Assembly (NCBI RefSeq): GCF_015223065.1
Contig: NZ_JADFBY010000001.1
Location: 930,001 to 994,000 of the forward strand
From: Mucilaginibacter sp. JRF
Lineage (GTDB): Bacteria > Bacteroidota > Bacteroidia > Sphingobacteriales > Sphingobacteriaceae
DNA length: 64,000 nt
Reading direction: 5' to 3'
Of this stretch, positions 1 to 9,143 are shown piece after piece. The position numbers and the translations under genes were made by a program. The notes under the pieces were generated by a model that saw only the letters and a list, made by a program, of their open reading frames with translations, had not been told where the DNA came from and did not search any database. Each line of letters starts with the position of its first letter. Position 1 is the stretch's first letter.

Positions 1-2628
1 ACCTTTATTTATTTATGCAGTAGTGTGGCCTTATGGGGAGGCAGCATGCAAGCGCAAACAACTCAAAAGCCTGATGATAATCGCTTTACCAAAGTGATAC
101 TGCAACCTAAGCTGGAGGAGCCCATGCAGTTTCAGATACTGAAAGATGGTAGCGTATTGTATGTTGAGCGCAAAGGCAAGATCAAACTTTACAACAACGT
201 CACGCATAAAATGGATGTGATAGGCGAGATACCCGTAAGTACCGAATATGTAAGCAAAACCGGTGAGCACAGCGAAGGAGAGGATGGCTTACAAGGCATC
301 ATACTCGACCCTGATTATGACAAGAACCACTGGATATATATTTATTATTCACCAACTGATGCGGTGGTTAACCGCCTTTCGCGCTTTGTGTGGAAGGGCG
401 GCAAGCTGGACATGAGCACCGAGAAGAAAGTGCTTGAAGTAAAGGTGCAGCGTGAGGAATGCTGCCATGTGGGCGGGGGTATGCTGTTTGATAAGGACAG
501 GAATTTGTACTTAAGTACAGGTGATAATACTTTCTCCCGGTCATCGGATGGTTTTACACCGATCGATGAGCAGCCCGGCGAATCTCCGCGCGACGCGCAA
601 AAATCATCATCCAATACTAATGATCTGCGTGGAAAGATACTACGCATACACCCTGAGCCTGATGGCAGTTATACCATACCCGAAGGTAATTTGTTTGCCA
701 AAGGCGAAGCGCAAACCCGCCCCGAAATATATACCATGGGTAACCGTAACCCCTGGCGATTAACCATTGACAGCAAAACAGGCTGGTTATACTGGGGCGA
801 AGTAGGTCCCGATGGTTCAAACTCGTCCGATTTACGGGGGCCACGCTCATACGATGAATTTAACGTAGCCAAAAAGGCAGGCAATTTCGGCTGGCCATAT
901 TTTAATGGTACTGAGGCATATCGCTATTATGATTTCGCTACCAAAAAATCAGGCGAATGGTGGAACCCCGCTAAGCCAACCAATAATTCACCCAATAACA
1001 CAGGCTTAAAGGTGTTGCCTCCAACCGTAAATCCGCTGATATGGTATCCTTATGCCGCGAGCGATAAGTTTCCGGATATGGGCAGCGGTGGCCGCAGCGC
1101 GGTGGGTGGGCCTATATTTCATGCTGACGATTTTAAGAATGCTAAATATCAATTCCCGACATATTACGAGGGCAAATGGCTGATAACCGATTGGGTGCGC
1201 GGCTGGATATTGGCTGTTACGCTTGACGATCAGGGTAATTATGTATCAATGGAGCGCTTTCTGCCTGATCTTACCCTGCGCGGGCCTATTGATATGAAGT
1301 TTGGCCCCGATGGTAGCTTATATGTGTTGGAATACGGTAACGGTTATTTTAAGGATAACCCCGAAGCGGAATTGATCAAGGTAGAATACAATGGTGGCAA
1401 CCGCAAACCTGCTGTACAGGCATCGGCTGATAAAACGGCAGGTGCTGTGCCCTTTATGGCCAAGTTATCATCAAAAGGTACAACCGATGCCGATGGCGAC
1501 AAGCTAACTTATAAATGGAATGTAACACGCAATGGTGTACTGGTAAAAACCAGCACCGAGGCTAATCCGCAAGTGGTTTTGGCCAAGCCGGGTAAATACA
1601 GGGCAACGTTAACAGTTAGTGATAGCCACGGCGCAAGTAATAGTAAAAGTATTGATCTGTCGGCAGGTAATGCAGTGCCTGATGTAAGGTTTTTGTTCAC
1701 CAAAGGCAATTCAAGCTTCTTCTTTCCGGGGAAAACCGTTGCCTATAAGGTTACCGTTAATGATAAAGAGGATGGTAGCCTGGCCAATAAACGCATACAG
1801 CCATCGCAGGTATCGGTATCTATAAATTATCTGTCGGAGGGGTATGACATGACGGCCATCGCCCAAAAGCAAAATAACTTTGATGCCTCGGCGCAATTTG
1901 CTACAGCTAAAATGCTGCTAAAAAAGAGTGATTGTTATGCCTGCCACGCGGTTGATGCAAAATCATTAGGTCCATCATTTACACAGGTGGCTATAAAATA
2001 TAAAGGCGATAAGGGCGCCGAAGACCGGTTGACCAAAAAAGTTATCGCCGGTGGTTCAGGAGTTTGGGGCGATGCCATGATGCCGGCACACAGCTCAATG
2101 CCCGAGGCGCAGGTTAACGCCATAGTAAAATATGTATTGAGCCTGAGCGAAAAAAAAGCAGCGCCTAAAAACATGCCGGTGACAGGCACATATGTAACCA
2201 ACGAACAGCCGGAACAAACCAACAAAGGCAGCTTTATATTCCGTGCCGCTTATCGCGATAAGGGTACTAAGACCGCCTCGCCACAAATAGGGGAAAGCAT
2301 AGTGGTATTACGAAATCCACTGATGCCAGTCGCTGATGCTGATGGCTTTAAAGGCATGGATGTTGACAAGGCTGCATCGGTAGCTAAAGTAATAGATGCC
2401 CAGGCCTACATTCAGTTAAAGAATATTGATTTGACGGGTATTAAAACCATTAAACTGCGAGGCGATAACATTAACAGCTTTACAATACACAGCGGTAGCC
2501 CAACAGGTAAATTATTGGGCGAAGCATCTAACGGACAAGCCAATATTGCCACTACCGATAAGCAGGATATTTACTTCGTGTTTAGTACCAAGGGCGGGCA
2601 AGTTAAATCAATACTGTTTGGTGATTGA
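1..2628 (+). CDS. Exported glucose/sorbosone dehydrogenase-PKD-cytochrome c fusion (5' partial)
   Basis: The frame is open to the first base of the window. The GTG at 25 falls inside what reads as a signal peptide ending in ...GGSMQAQ, so the true start lies upstream and this entry is partial. The N-terminal ~450 residues look like the six-bladed beta-propeller of PQQ-type glucose/sorbosone dehydrogenases, with GEDGLQGIILDPDYD, LRGKILRI and MGNRNPWRL. A PKD-like Ig fold follows (DADGDKLTYKWNV), then a cytochrome c domain with CYACH at 1933-1947 and a possible axial Met in AMMPAHSSMP. The last ~130 residues resemble a carbohydrate-binding beta-sandwich. By family knowledge this would be a periplasmic or surface sugar oxidoreductase passing electrons to its own haem. 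The substrate is not readable from the sequence. A strong terminator follows, so it ends its transcript. Confidence 0.8.
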   Translation, partial: TFIYLCSSVALWGGSMQAQTTQKPDDNRFTKVILQPKLEEPMQFQILKDGSVLYVERKGKIKLYNNVTHKMDVIGEIPVSTEYVSKTGEHSEGEDGLQGIILDPDYDKNHWIYIYYSPTDAVVNRLSRFVWKGGKLDMSTEKKVLEVKVQREECCHVGGGMLFDKDRNLYLSTGDNTFSRSSDGFTPIDEQPGESPRDAQKSSSNTNDLRGKILRIHPEPDGSYTIPEGNLFAKGEAQTRPEIYTMGNRNPWRLTIDSKTGWLYWGEVGPDGSNSSDLRGPRSYDEFNVAKKAGNFGWPYFNGTEAYRYYDFATKKSGEWWNPAKPTNNSPNNTGLKVLPPTVNPLIWYPYAASDKFPDMGSGGRSAVGGPIFHADDFKNAKYQFPTYYEGKWLITDWVRGWILAVTLDDQGNYVSMERFLPDLTLRGPIDMKFGPDGSLYVLEYGNGYFKDNPEAELIKVEYNGGNRKPAVQASADKTAGAVPFMAKLSSKGTTDADGDKLTYKWNVTRNGVLVKTSTEANPQVVLAKPGKYRATLTVSDSHGASNSKSIDLSAGNAVPDVRFLFTKGNSSFFFPGKTVAYKVTVNDKEDGSLANKRIQPSQVSVSINYLSEGYDMTAIAQKQNNFDASAQFATAKMLLKKSDCYACHAVDAKSLGPSFTQVAIKYKGDKGAEDRLTKKVIAGGSGVWGDAMMPAHSSMPEAQVNAIVKYVLSLSEKKAAPKNMPVTGTYVTNEQPEQTNKGSFIFRAAYRDKGTKTASPQIGESIVVLRNPLMPVADADGFKGMDVDKAASVAKVIDAQAYIQLKNIDLTGIKTIKLRGDNINSFTIHSGSPTGKLLGEASNGQANIATTDKQDIYFVFSTKGGQVKSILFGD

Positions 2629-2654
2629 TAACGACAGTCAGTAGGTAATTTATT

Positions 2655-2690
2655 AAAGCCGGTCAGATAAACTCTGACCGGCTTTTTGAT
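2655..2690 (+). terminator. Rho-independent terminator after the dehydrogenase fusion
   Basis: A perfect 13-bp stem (2655-2667 with 2673-2685) has a 5-base loop and runs into a T tract. It lies 27 bases after the stop codon and isolates this gene from pta. Confidence 0.9.
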
Positions 2691-2852
2691 TTCTATAAAT
2701 GAGGATTTAAACTTATATCGAACAAATCAGGAGGCTTAACGTTAAAAATATAGGTTATCAAAATAACTTAATATTTAATTAGTCTAAATAAAAACATAGT
2801 TCAAAAATGAGCTTTTTTGGCTATATTCGCGGGCTTTTAAAAATTATCGACG

Positions 2853-4946
2853 TTGACAAAAACAATATTTATCGCATCAGCCGAACCATACAGTGGTAAA
2901 TCCATTGTAACACTGGGTATAGTTGACATGTTGCTGGGCAAGGCTCAAAAAATAGGCTACTTTAAGCCCATCATTAATACCGATCCGGCAGAATCAAAGG
3001 ATGTACATATCCAAACCATCCTGTCGCATTTTCAATTGCCATTGGCCTTTGAAGATACTTATGCCTTTACCCGTGCCGAAGCCCTGCAACTATTAAATGA
3101 GCAAAGCCAGGGCGAAATGATCGATACCATTATTTCCCGTTTCAAAAAAATAGAGGAAAACTACGATTTTACCGTTATTGAAGGTAGCGATATAACCGGT
3201 CAGGGAACAGGGTTTGATTTTGAAAGCAATATGCTGATAGCCCGCAACCTGAATGCGCCTGTTGTACTGGTTGTATCAGGCGATAGAAAATCAATATCTG
3301 AAACTATACAGGATGGCCTTAACCTGTTTCATGCCTATCAATCGCGCGAGATACAGGTGCTGGCAGTGGTTGTCAATAAGGTACAGCCCGATCATGCCGA
3401 TGATATTCGCAAGTTGTTAGCTTCTCAATTGCCGAAGGGCGTGATCAGCGCGGTTATTGCTGCTGATAAGGCTCTGCAAAACCCTACCGTTAGCGATATA
3501 TTTGAGCATCTGGATGGTCGTCTGCTTTTTGGTGGCGAACATCTTTCAAACCAGGTAGATAACTTTGTTACCGGCGCTATGCAGGTGCCCAGCTTTTTGA
3601 GCTTTTTAAAGGAAAATGTATTAATAGTAACCCCGGGTGATAGGGGCGACATCATTATCAGCTCATTACAGGCCAATATGTCGTCAAGCTATCCGCGTGT
3701 ATCAGGTATTGTTCTAACAGCCGGTGTGGTGCCCGAGGAGCCTGTTTTGCGCCTGATAGAAGGTTTGCAGAATGTGGTGCCAATTATAGCGGTTAACGGC
3801 GGAACCTTTGAAACTACTAATAAAATAGCCTCAGTAAAATCTCGTATTACGCCTGATAATACCAAGAAGATACAGTTAGCCATTGATACATTTAACCGTT
3901 GTGTTGATACCGGCGCGCTGGACGAAAAGATGGTTACCTACCACTCTGATGCCATGACGCCGCACATGTTCCAGTACCAGCTGAGCAAATGGGCTAAAAG
4001 GGAGATAAAGAATATTGTTTTGCCCGAGGGTAATGATGACCGTATTATTTTAGCAGCAGGCAGACTGATTGCGCAGCAGTTGGTTAAGCTTACGTTGCTG
4101 GGTAACCCTACAGAAATAGCGGCATCCCTCAAACGCCTGGGTATCGATCTGGATATAAATGATATTACTATCATCGACCCGGCAAATTCAGGCCATTATG
4201 AGGATTATGTAGAAACCTTGTATGAACTGCGTAAAAGCAAGAACCTGACCATGGAAATGGCCCGCGACTTGATGACGGATGTATCATACTTTGGTACCAT
4301 GATGGTTTACAAAGGTCATGCTGATGGTATGGTATCGGGCGCTGTACATACCACGCAGCACACCATTCGCCCGGCATTGCAGTTCATTAAAACCAAGCCA
4401 GGTATATCAACGGTATCATCTATTTTCTTTATGTGTTTGGAGGATAGGGTTTCGGTATTTGGCGATTGCGCGGTTAACCCGAATCCAACAGCAGAAGAAC
4501 TGGCGCAGATAGCCATTTCATCAGCCGATAACAGCATGCGCTTTGGTATTGAGCCACGTATCGCAATGCTATCATATTCATCAGGTACATCAGGCGCGGG
4601 TGAGGATGTAGAGAAGGTACGCCGTGCAACCGAACTGGTTAGACAGCAACGCCCCGACCTGAAAGTTGAAGGCCCAATACAGTATGATGCCGCTGTTGAT
4701 CCTGTTGTTGGTCAGCAAAAACTCCCCGGATCAGAAGTAGCAGGTCAGGCCAGCGTGTTGATATTCCCCGACTTGAATACAGGTAACAATACCTACAAAG
4801 CCGTACAGCGTGAAACTGGAGCATTAGCCATTGGCCCAATGCTGCAAGGCTTAAATAAACCGGTTAATGACCTTAGCCGTGGTTGTACGGTTGACGACGT
4901 ATTCAACACCGTTATTATTACAGCGATACAAAGCCAAAACGACTAA
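2853..4946 (+). CDS. pta: Phosphate acetyltransferase
   Basis: Converts acetyl-CoA plus phosphate to acetyl-phosphate and CoA, the first step of the acetate overflow pathway. At 697 residues it is the long enterobacterial-type enzyme. An N-terminal dethiobiotin-synthetase-like P-loop domain starts with SAEPYSGKS. A DRTGG-type regulatory domain covers roughly residues 225-335 and the PTA_PTB catalytic domain covers ~380-690 (VLPEGNDDRI, SYSSGTSGAGEDVEKV, GPIQYDAA). The start is TTG. An in-frame TAA lies at 2838 and no ATG or GTG intervenes before the P-loop, so TTG at 2853 is the only workable start. ackA follows after 20 bases, forming the usual pta-ackA operon. Confidence 0.96.
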   Translation: MTKTIFIASAEPYSGKSIVTLGIVDMLLGKAQKIGYFKPIINTDPAESKDVHIQTILSHFQLPLAFEDTYAFTRAEALQLLNEQSQGEMIDTIISRFKKIEENYDFTVIEGSDITGQGTGFDFESNMLIARNLNAPVVLVVSGDRKSISETIQDGLNLFHAYQSREIQVLAVVVNKVQPDHADDIRKLLASQLPKGVISAVIAADKALQNPTVSDIFEHLDGRLLFGGEHLSNQVDNFVTGAMQVPSFLSFLKENVLIVTPGDRGDIIISSLQANMSSSYPRVSGIVLTAGVVPEEPVLRLIEGLQNVVPIIAVNGGTFETTNKIASVKSRITPDNTKKIQLAIDTFNRCVDTGALDEKMVTYHSDAMTPHMFQYQLSKWAKREIKNIVLPEGNDDRIILAAGRLIAQQLVKLTLLGNPTEIAASLKRLGIDLDINDITIIDPANSGHYEDYVETLYELRKSKNLTMEMARDLMTDVSYFGTMMVYKGHADGMVSGAVHTTQHTIRPALQFIKTKPGISTVSSIFFMCLEDRVSVFGDCAVNPNPTAEELAQIAISSADNSMRFGIEPRIAMLSYSSGTSGAGEDVEKVRRATELVRQQRPDLKVEGPIQYDAAVDPVVGQQKLPGSEVAGQASVLIFPDLNTGNNTYKAVQRETGALAIGPMLQGLNKPVNDLSRGCTVDDVFNTVIITAIQSQND

Positions 4947-4966
4947 ATACCATTCGATTTTTATAC

Positions 4967-6166
4967 ATGAACATATTTGTAATTAATTCGGGCAGTAGCT
5001 CTATAAAATATCAGTTATTTCACAGCAAGTCAGTCGACCCGGTATGTAGCGGTTTGGTTGAGAGAATTGGTCTTGGCGATTCGCTGATAAAGCATGCCGT
5101 ATTCATCAACGGAGAAGAAAAGGTAACAAAATTGGAACTGGATATACCCGATCATGAAGCGGGTATGTACGAGGTTGAAAAACTTTTGGTACAGCCGGGT
5201 ATAGCCGTAGTGCACAATCCGGATGATATTCATGTAGTGGGCCACCGCATTGTACACGGCGGTGAAACCCTTACCCAAACCACTATAATTACCGATGAGG
5301 TAAAGGAGAAGATAAAGCAACTCTATCCGCTTGCGCCATTGCATAACCCAGGCCACATAAAAGGTATTGAGGTAGCGCAAAGCATCTTTAAAAAAGCTAC
5401 GCAAGTGGCGGTTTTTGACACGGCTTTCCACCAAACCATGCCCGAAAAGGCTTACCGTTATGCCATCCCCGAAAATTTTTATAAGGATTATGGTATCCGT
5501 GTATATGGTTTCCACGGCATCAGTCACAAGTATGTATCAGGAAAGGCAATTGAGTACCTGCAAAAGCCTGATGCTAAAATTATAACTATACACCTGGGTA
5601 ACGGTTGCAGTATGGCCGCTGTTAATGCCGGTAAATGTATTGATACCAGTATGGGGCTTACGCCTTTAGATGGCCTGATCATGGGTACACGTAGCGGTAA
5701 TATTGATGCATCGGTATTATTGTTTTTGATAGAGCAACAAGGTTATGATGCTTCTGAACTGACCGCTTTACTCAATAAAAAGAGTGGCATGTACGGCTTA
5801 ACCGGCTATAGCGATATGCGCGACATCACCAAGATGATAAACGAAGGTAGCGATGCCGCCGCTTTAGCTTATGAGATGTATGCCTACCGTGTCAGGAAAT
5901 TTATAGGCTCGTACACCGCCGCCATGAATGGTTTGGATGCTATTGTATTTACTGCCGGCGTTGGCGAGAATGATTACCTGGTGCGTGAAATGGCTTGCCG
6001 CGATATGGATTTCTTCGGCATAGAATTAAATGTTGAAGAAAATGCTCAGCGTAAGCCGGGTATCCGTGAAATAAGTACCGCATCATCAAAAGTAAAGGTG
6101 ATGGTAATTCCAACTAACGAAGAACTTGAAATAGCGCAACAATGTAAAGTGCTGCTTGAGGAATAG
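4967..6166 (+). CDS. ackA: Acetate kinase
   Basis: Transfers the phosphate of acetyl-phosphate to ADP, giving acetate and ATP; reversible, cytoplasmic. The 399-residue length is standard. ASKHA-fold signatures are visible: NSGSSSIKYQLF at the N-terminus, HRIVHGGE, the FDTAFHQTMP segment, GNGCSMAAV, and MGTRSGNIDASV near the middle. It is the second gene of the pta operon and is closed by a terminator 20 bases after its stop. The acetate transporter gene satP at 24.8 kb is probably functionally connected. Confidence 0.97.
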   Translation: MNIFVINSGSSSIKYQLFHSKSVDPVCSGLVERIGLGDSLIKHAVFINGEEKVTKLELDIPDHEAGMYEVEKLLVQPGIAVVHNPDDIHVVGHRIVHGGETLTQTTIITDEVKEKIKQLYPLAPLHNPGHIKGIEVAQSIFKKATQVAVFDTAFHQTMPEKAYRYAIPENFYKDYGIRVYGFHGISHKYVSGKAIEYLQKPDAKIITIHLGNGCSMAAVNAGKCIDTSMGLTPLDGLIMGTRSGNIDASVLLFLIEQQGYDASELTALLNKKSGMYGLTGYSDMRDITKMINEGSDAAALAYEMYAYRVRKFIGSYTAAMNGLDAIVFTAGVGENDYLVREMACRDMDFFGIELNVEENAQRKPGIREISTASSKVKVMVIPTNEELEIAQQCKVLLEE

Positions 6167-6186
6167 TATTTTCCATTAAAGTATTC

Positions 6187-6217
6187 AAAGGCCATGATCA
6201 ATCATCGTGGCCTTTTT
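6187..6217 (+). terminator. Terminator of the pta-ackA operon
   Basis: Hairpin arms 6187-6198 and 6204-6215 pair over ~12 bp with one G-T wobble, followed by T residues. Confidence 0.85.
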
Positions 6218-6351
6218 AGTTTGATTTAGTCGCATTAGCAAAAACGTTTTATTTAACTAACAAAACTTTTACAGCATCTATCAAAACATATTTCGATATT
6301 GGGGGCACTAAAATCCTTTTATCATAATTTGTTAGCTAAAACCTATTGCTG

Positions 6352-9054
6352 ATGCTTATAAAAACAACCCATCCAAAACTTAACCGGCTATTTGTAGTAT
6401 TGATAGCTTTTGCTCTGAATGTAAATTTTGCTAAAGCGCAAACAGGCGCTGTAAACCTGCAATGCGAACACCTGGTTTCTCCGGTTGGAGTTGATGAGGC
6501 GCAGCCTCGCTTGGCCTGGCAACTTGCCGATAAGCGTCAGGGTGCATTGCAAAGCGCGTATACTGTTGTGGTATCAAAAGATCCGGCGCAGTTGGCATCA
6601 GGCAGTGGCGCGGTTTGGAATACAGGTAAGGTAGCATCGCAAGCCGGTTTAATTACTTATAAGGGTAAAGCTTTAGAGCCTTTTACCCGTTACTACTGGG
6701 CGGTGCGCACCTGGGATAAGGATGGCAAACCACTTGGCCAAAGCCAAACCGCCTACTTTGAAACCGGTATGATGAGCCAAACCAACTGGACCGGCAACTG
6801 GATAAGCGACCGCAAAAGTATTAACGCTTTAGAAGCGCCTTACTTCCGCAAGGTGTTTAATGCCGGTAAAAAGATACGTTCAGCACGGGCATATATCGCT
6901 GTGGCAGGTTTATATGAGTTATTTATTAATGGCACTAAAATAGGCAACCACCGCCTCGACCCGATGTATACCCGTTTTGACAGGCGAAATCTTTACGTTA
7001 CTTATGATGTTACCCCTCAATTAAAGGATGGTGCTAACGCTATCGGCGTGGTGTTGGGTAATGGTTGGTACAACCACCAATCTATAGCGGTATGGAACTT
7101 TGACCGTGCACCGTGGCGCCAAAGGCCAACCTTTTGCCTCGATCTGAAAATAACCTATGAAGATGGCACTAAAGAAACCATTTTTACCGACGAAAGTTGG
7201 AAAACACACAGCGGCCCTATTGTATTTAACAGCATTTACACCGGCGAGCATTACGATAGCAGTGAGGAAATACCCGGCTGGAATACTATAAATTTTGATG
7301 ATAGCAAATGGAATGGTACCGGATTGCGTTCGGCACCGGCAAAAAAGGTAGTTAGCCAGGTAATGGTACCGATCAGGAATGTAGAGGAGTTCGCCGCCAA
7401 ATCAATAATAAAGTTTAATGATACTAATTACGTGTTCGATTTTGGACGGAACTTTGCCGGTGTTACCCGTGTAAAACTTCGTGGGGATAGCGGTACCATA
7501 GTAAAGCTAAAACATGGCGAAAAGCTGTACACCAAAGAGGGAACACCGAAGGGACATGTAGATATGTCGAACATTGATGTTTACTATCGCCCTAAAGATA
7601 AAAACGATCTTTTCCAAACCGATGTGGTGATACTGAATGGCAAAGGCGAGGTTGATTTTATGCCGAGCTTTAACTATAAAGGGTTTCAGTATGTAGAGGT
7701 AACCAGTAACAAACCTATAAAAATGCAACAGCCCGACCTGAAAGCTTACTTTATGCATAGCGATGTTGAGGAGGCTGGCAAACTGAATACATCAAGCGAT
7801 CTGGTGAATAAATTATGGGCGGCTACAAACGCGTCATATTTATCGAACCTGTTTGGCTACCCAACCGATTGCCCGCAGCGCGAAAAGAATGGCTGGACGG
7901 GTGATGGACATTTCGCTATTGAAACCGGTTTATTCAACTACGATGGTATCACCGTATACGAGAAATGGCTGGGCGATCACCGCGACGAGCAGCAGCCCAA
8001 TGGTGTGTTACCCGATATCATACCTACAGGCGGTTGGGGTTACGGCACTGCCAACGGTACCGATTGGACAAGTACCATCGCCGTTATTCCGTGGAATTTG
8101 TACATGTTTTATGGCGATACCAAGCCCCTTTCTGATAACTACGAAAATATAAAGGCCTACGTAAATTATGTAAGCAAGATCAGCCCTAATAACCTAACTA
8201 CTTTTGGTCGTGGTGATTGGGTGCCAGTTAAATCATCATCGTCTTTAGAATATACCTCATCAGTATATTTTTATGTTGATGCTACCATTCTATCAAAAAC
8301 GGCTGCATTGTTAGGCAAAACGCAGGATCAGCAATATTACTCAGCCCTTGCAGTAAAGATCAGGAAAGCCATCAACGATAAATACTTTGATAAAGCCAAA
8401 TGCACATACGGCAGCGGTGTGCAAACAGAGTTAAGCATGGCCCTGCAATGGAATGTAGTACCCGAAGAATATCGCCTTAAACTGGCTGAAAACCTGGCCA
8501 AACGTGTAGCTCAGGATAACATGCATATTGATGTTGGTGTATTAGGCGCCAAAGCAGTGCTAAACGCCCTGAGCGACAACGGACAAGGAGAAATAGCATA
8601 CAAACTGGCTTCGCAGGATACCTACCCATCATGGGGATGGTGGATCGTTAGTGGCGCTACAACCTTGCAGGAAAACTGGGATATGGATGCCCCTCGCGAT
8701 ATATCACTCAACCACATGATGTTTGGTGAAATTGGCGGCTGGTTTTTTAAAGGTTTAGGAGGCATTAAACCTGATGAAAACAAACCGGGTTTCAAGAACG
8801 TACTACTTAAACCAAACTTTGTACAGGGACTGAACTATTTTACATCGAGCCATAAAGGGCCTTACGGTAACATTGTTTCATCGTGGAAAAGGGAGCAAGG
8901 CAAAGTTGTTTATGATGTGGTTGTGCCTGCCAATTCAACAGCCGATATTACTTTCCCGGCAAAGTCAACAAACGTTACCTTAAGTGGAAAGAGCATAGTT
9001 GCGAACAAGCCATATCATGTGGCTGCCGGTACTTACAGGTTTATGGTGCAATAA
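6352..9054 (+). CDS. Secreted alpha-L-rhamnosidase, GH78
   Basis: Hydrolyses terminal alpha-L-rhamnose from glycans or plant glycosides. ATG at 6352 is preferred over an in-frame TTG at 6346; it gives 900 residues with a signal peptide cut near NFAKAQ. N-terminal beta-sandwich domains precede an (alpha/alpha)6 barrel. The sequence DCPQREKNGWTGD supplies D506, E511 and D518. Their spacing (5 and 7) equals that of D567, E572 and D579 in Bacillus RhaB, and E774 in LQENWD fits the general base. No SusC/SusD or other glycosidase is adjacent, so it appears to be a stand-alone enzyme. The gap of ~185 bp after ackA presumably holds its promoter. Confidence 0.93.
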   Translation: MLIKTTHPKLNRLFVVLIAFALNVNFAKAQTGAVNLQCEHLVSPVGVDEAQPRLAWQLADKRQGALQSAYTVVVSKDPAQLASGSGAVWNTGKVASQAGLITYKGKALEPFTRYYWAVRTWDKDGKPLGQSQTAYFETGMMSQTNWTGNWISDRKSINALEAPYFRKVFNAGKKIRSARAYIAVAGLYELFINGTKIGNHRLDPMYTRFDRRNLYVTYDVTPQLKDGANAIGVVLGNGWYNHQSIAVWNFDRAPWRQRPTFCLDLKITYEDGTKETIFTDESWKTHSGPIVFNSIYTGEHYDSSEEIPGWNTINFDDSKWNGTGLRSAPAKKVVSQVMVPIRNVEEFAAKSIIKFNDTNYVFDFGRNFAGVTRVKLRGDSGTIVKLKHGEKLYTKEGTPKGHVDMSNIDVYYRPKDKNDLFQTDVVILNGKGEVDFMPSFNYKGFQYVEVTSNKPIKMQQPDLKAYFMHSDVEEAGKLNTSSDLVNKLWAATNASYLSNLFGYPTDCPQREKNGWTGDGHFAIETGLFNYDGITVYEKWLGDHRDEQQPNGVLPDIIPTGGWGYGTANGTDWTSTIAVIPWNLYMFYGDTKPLSDNYENIKAYVNYVSKISPNNLTTFGRGDWVPVKSSSSLEYTSSVYFYVDATILSKTAALLGKTQDQQYYSALAVKIRKAINDKYFDKAKCTYGSGVQTELSMALQWNVVPEEYRLKLAENLAKRVAQDNMHIDVGVLGAKAVLNALSDNGQGEIAYKLASQDTYPSWGWWIVSGATTLQENWDMDAPRDISLNHMMFGEIGGWFFKGLGGIKPDENKPGFKNVLLKPNFVQGLNYFTSSHKGPYGNIVSSWKREQGKVVYDVVVPANSTADITFPAKSTNVTLSGKSIVANKPYHVAAGTYRFMVQ

Positions 9055-9143
9055 TTAATAAACAAAGTTTAATTATTTTAAACTTAATACATCGTTAAAG
9101 TTTAAGGTGAATTGATAGTATACATTAGCTTTTTTAAATAGCT

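Noticed and set aside
2814..2830. TATATTCG box before pta
   Set aside because: One mismatch to the -7 consensus and no -33 box; not strong enough to list as a promoter.
5030..5527. 165-codon open frame antisense to ackA
   Set aside because: It lies wholly inside a well-defined gene and its translation has no domain or signal pattern; a shadow frame.
9064..9086. AAGTTTA/TAAACTT inverted repeat after the rhamnosidase gene
   Set aside because: Purely A/T stem without a T tract; not convincing as a terminator.
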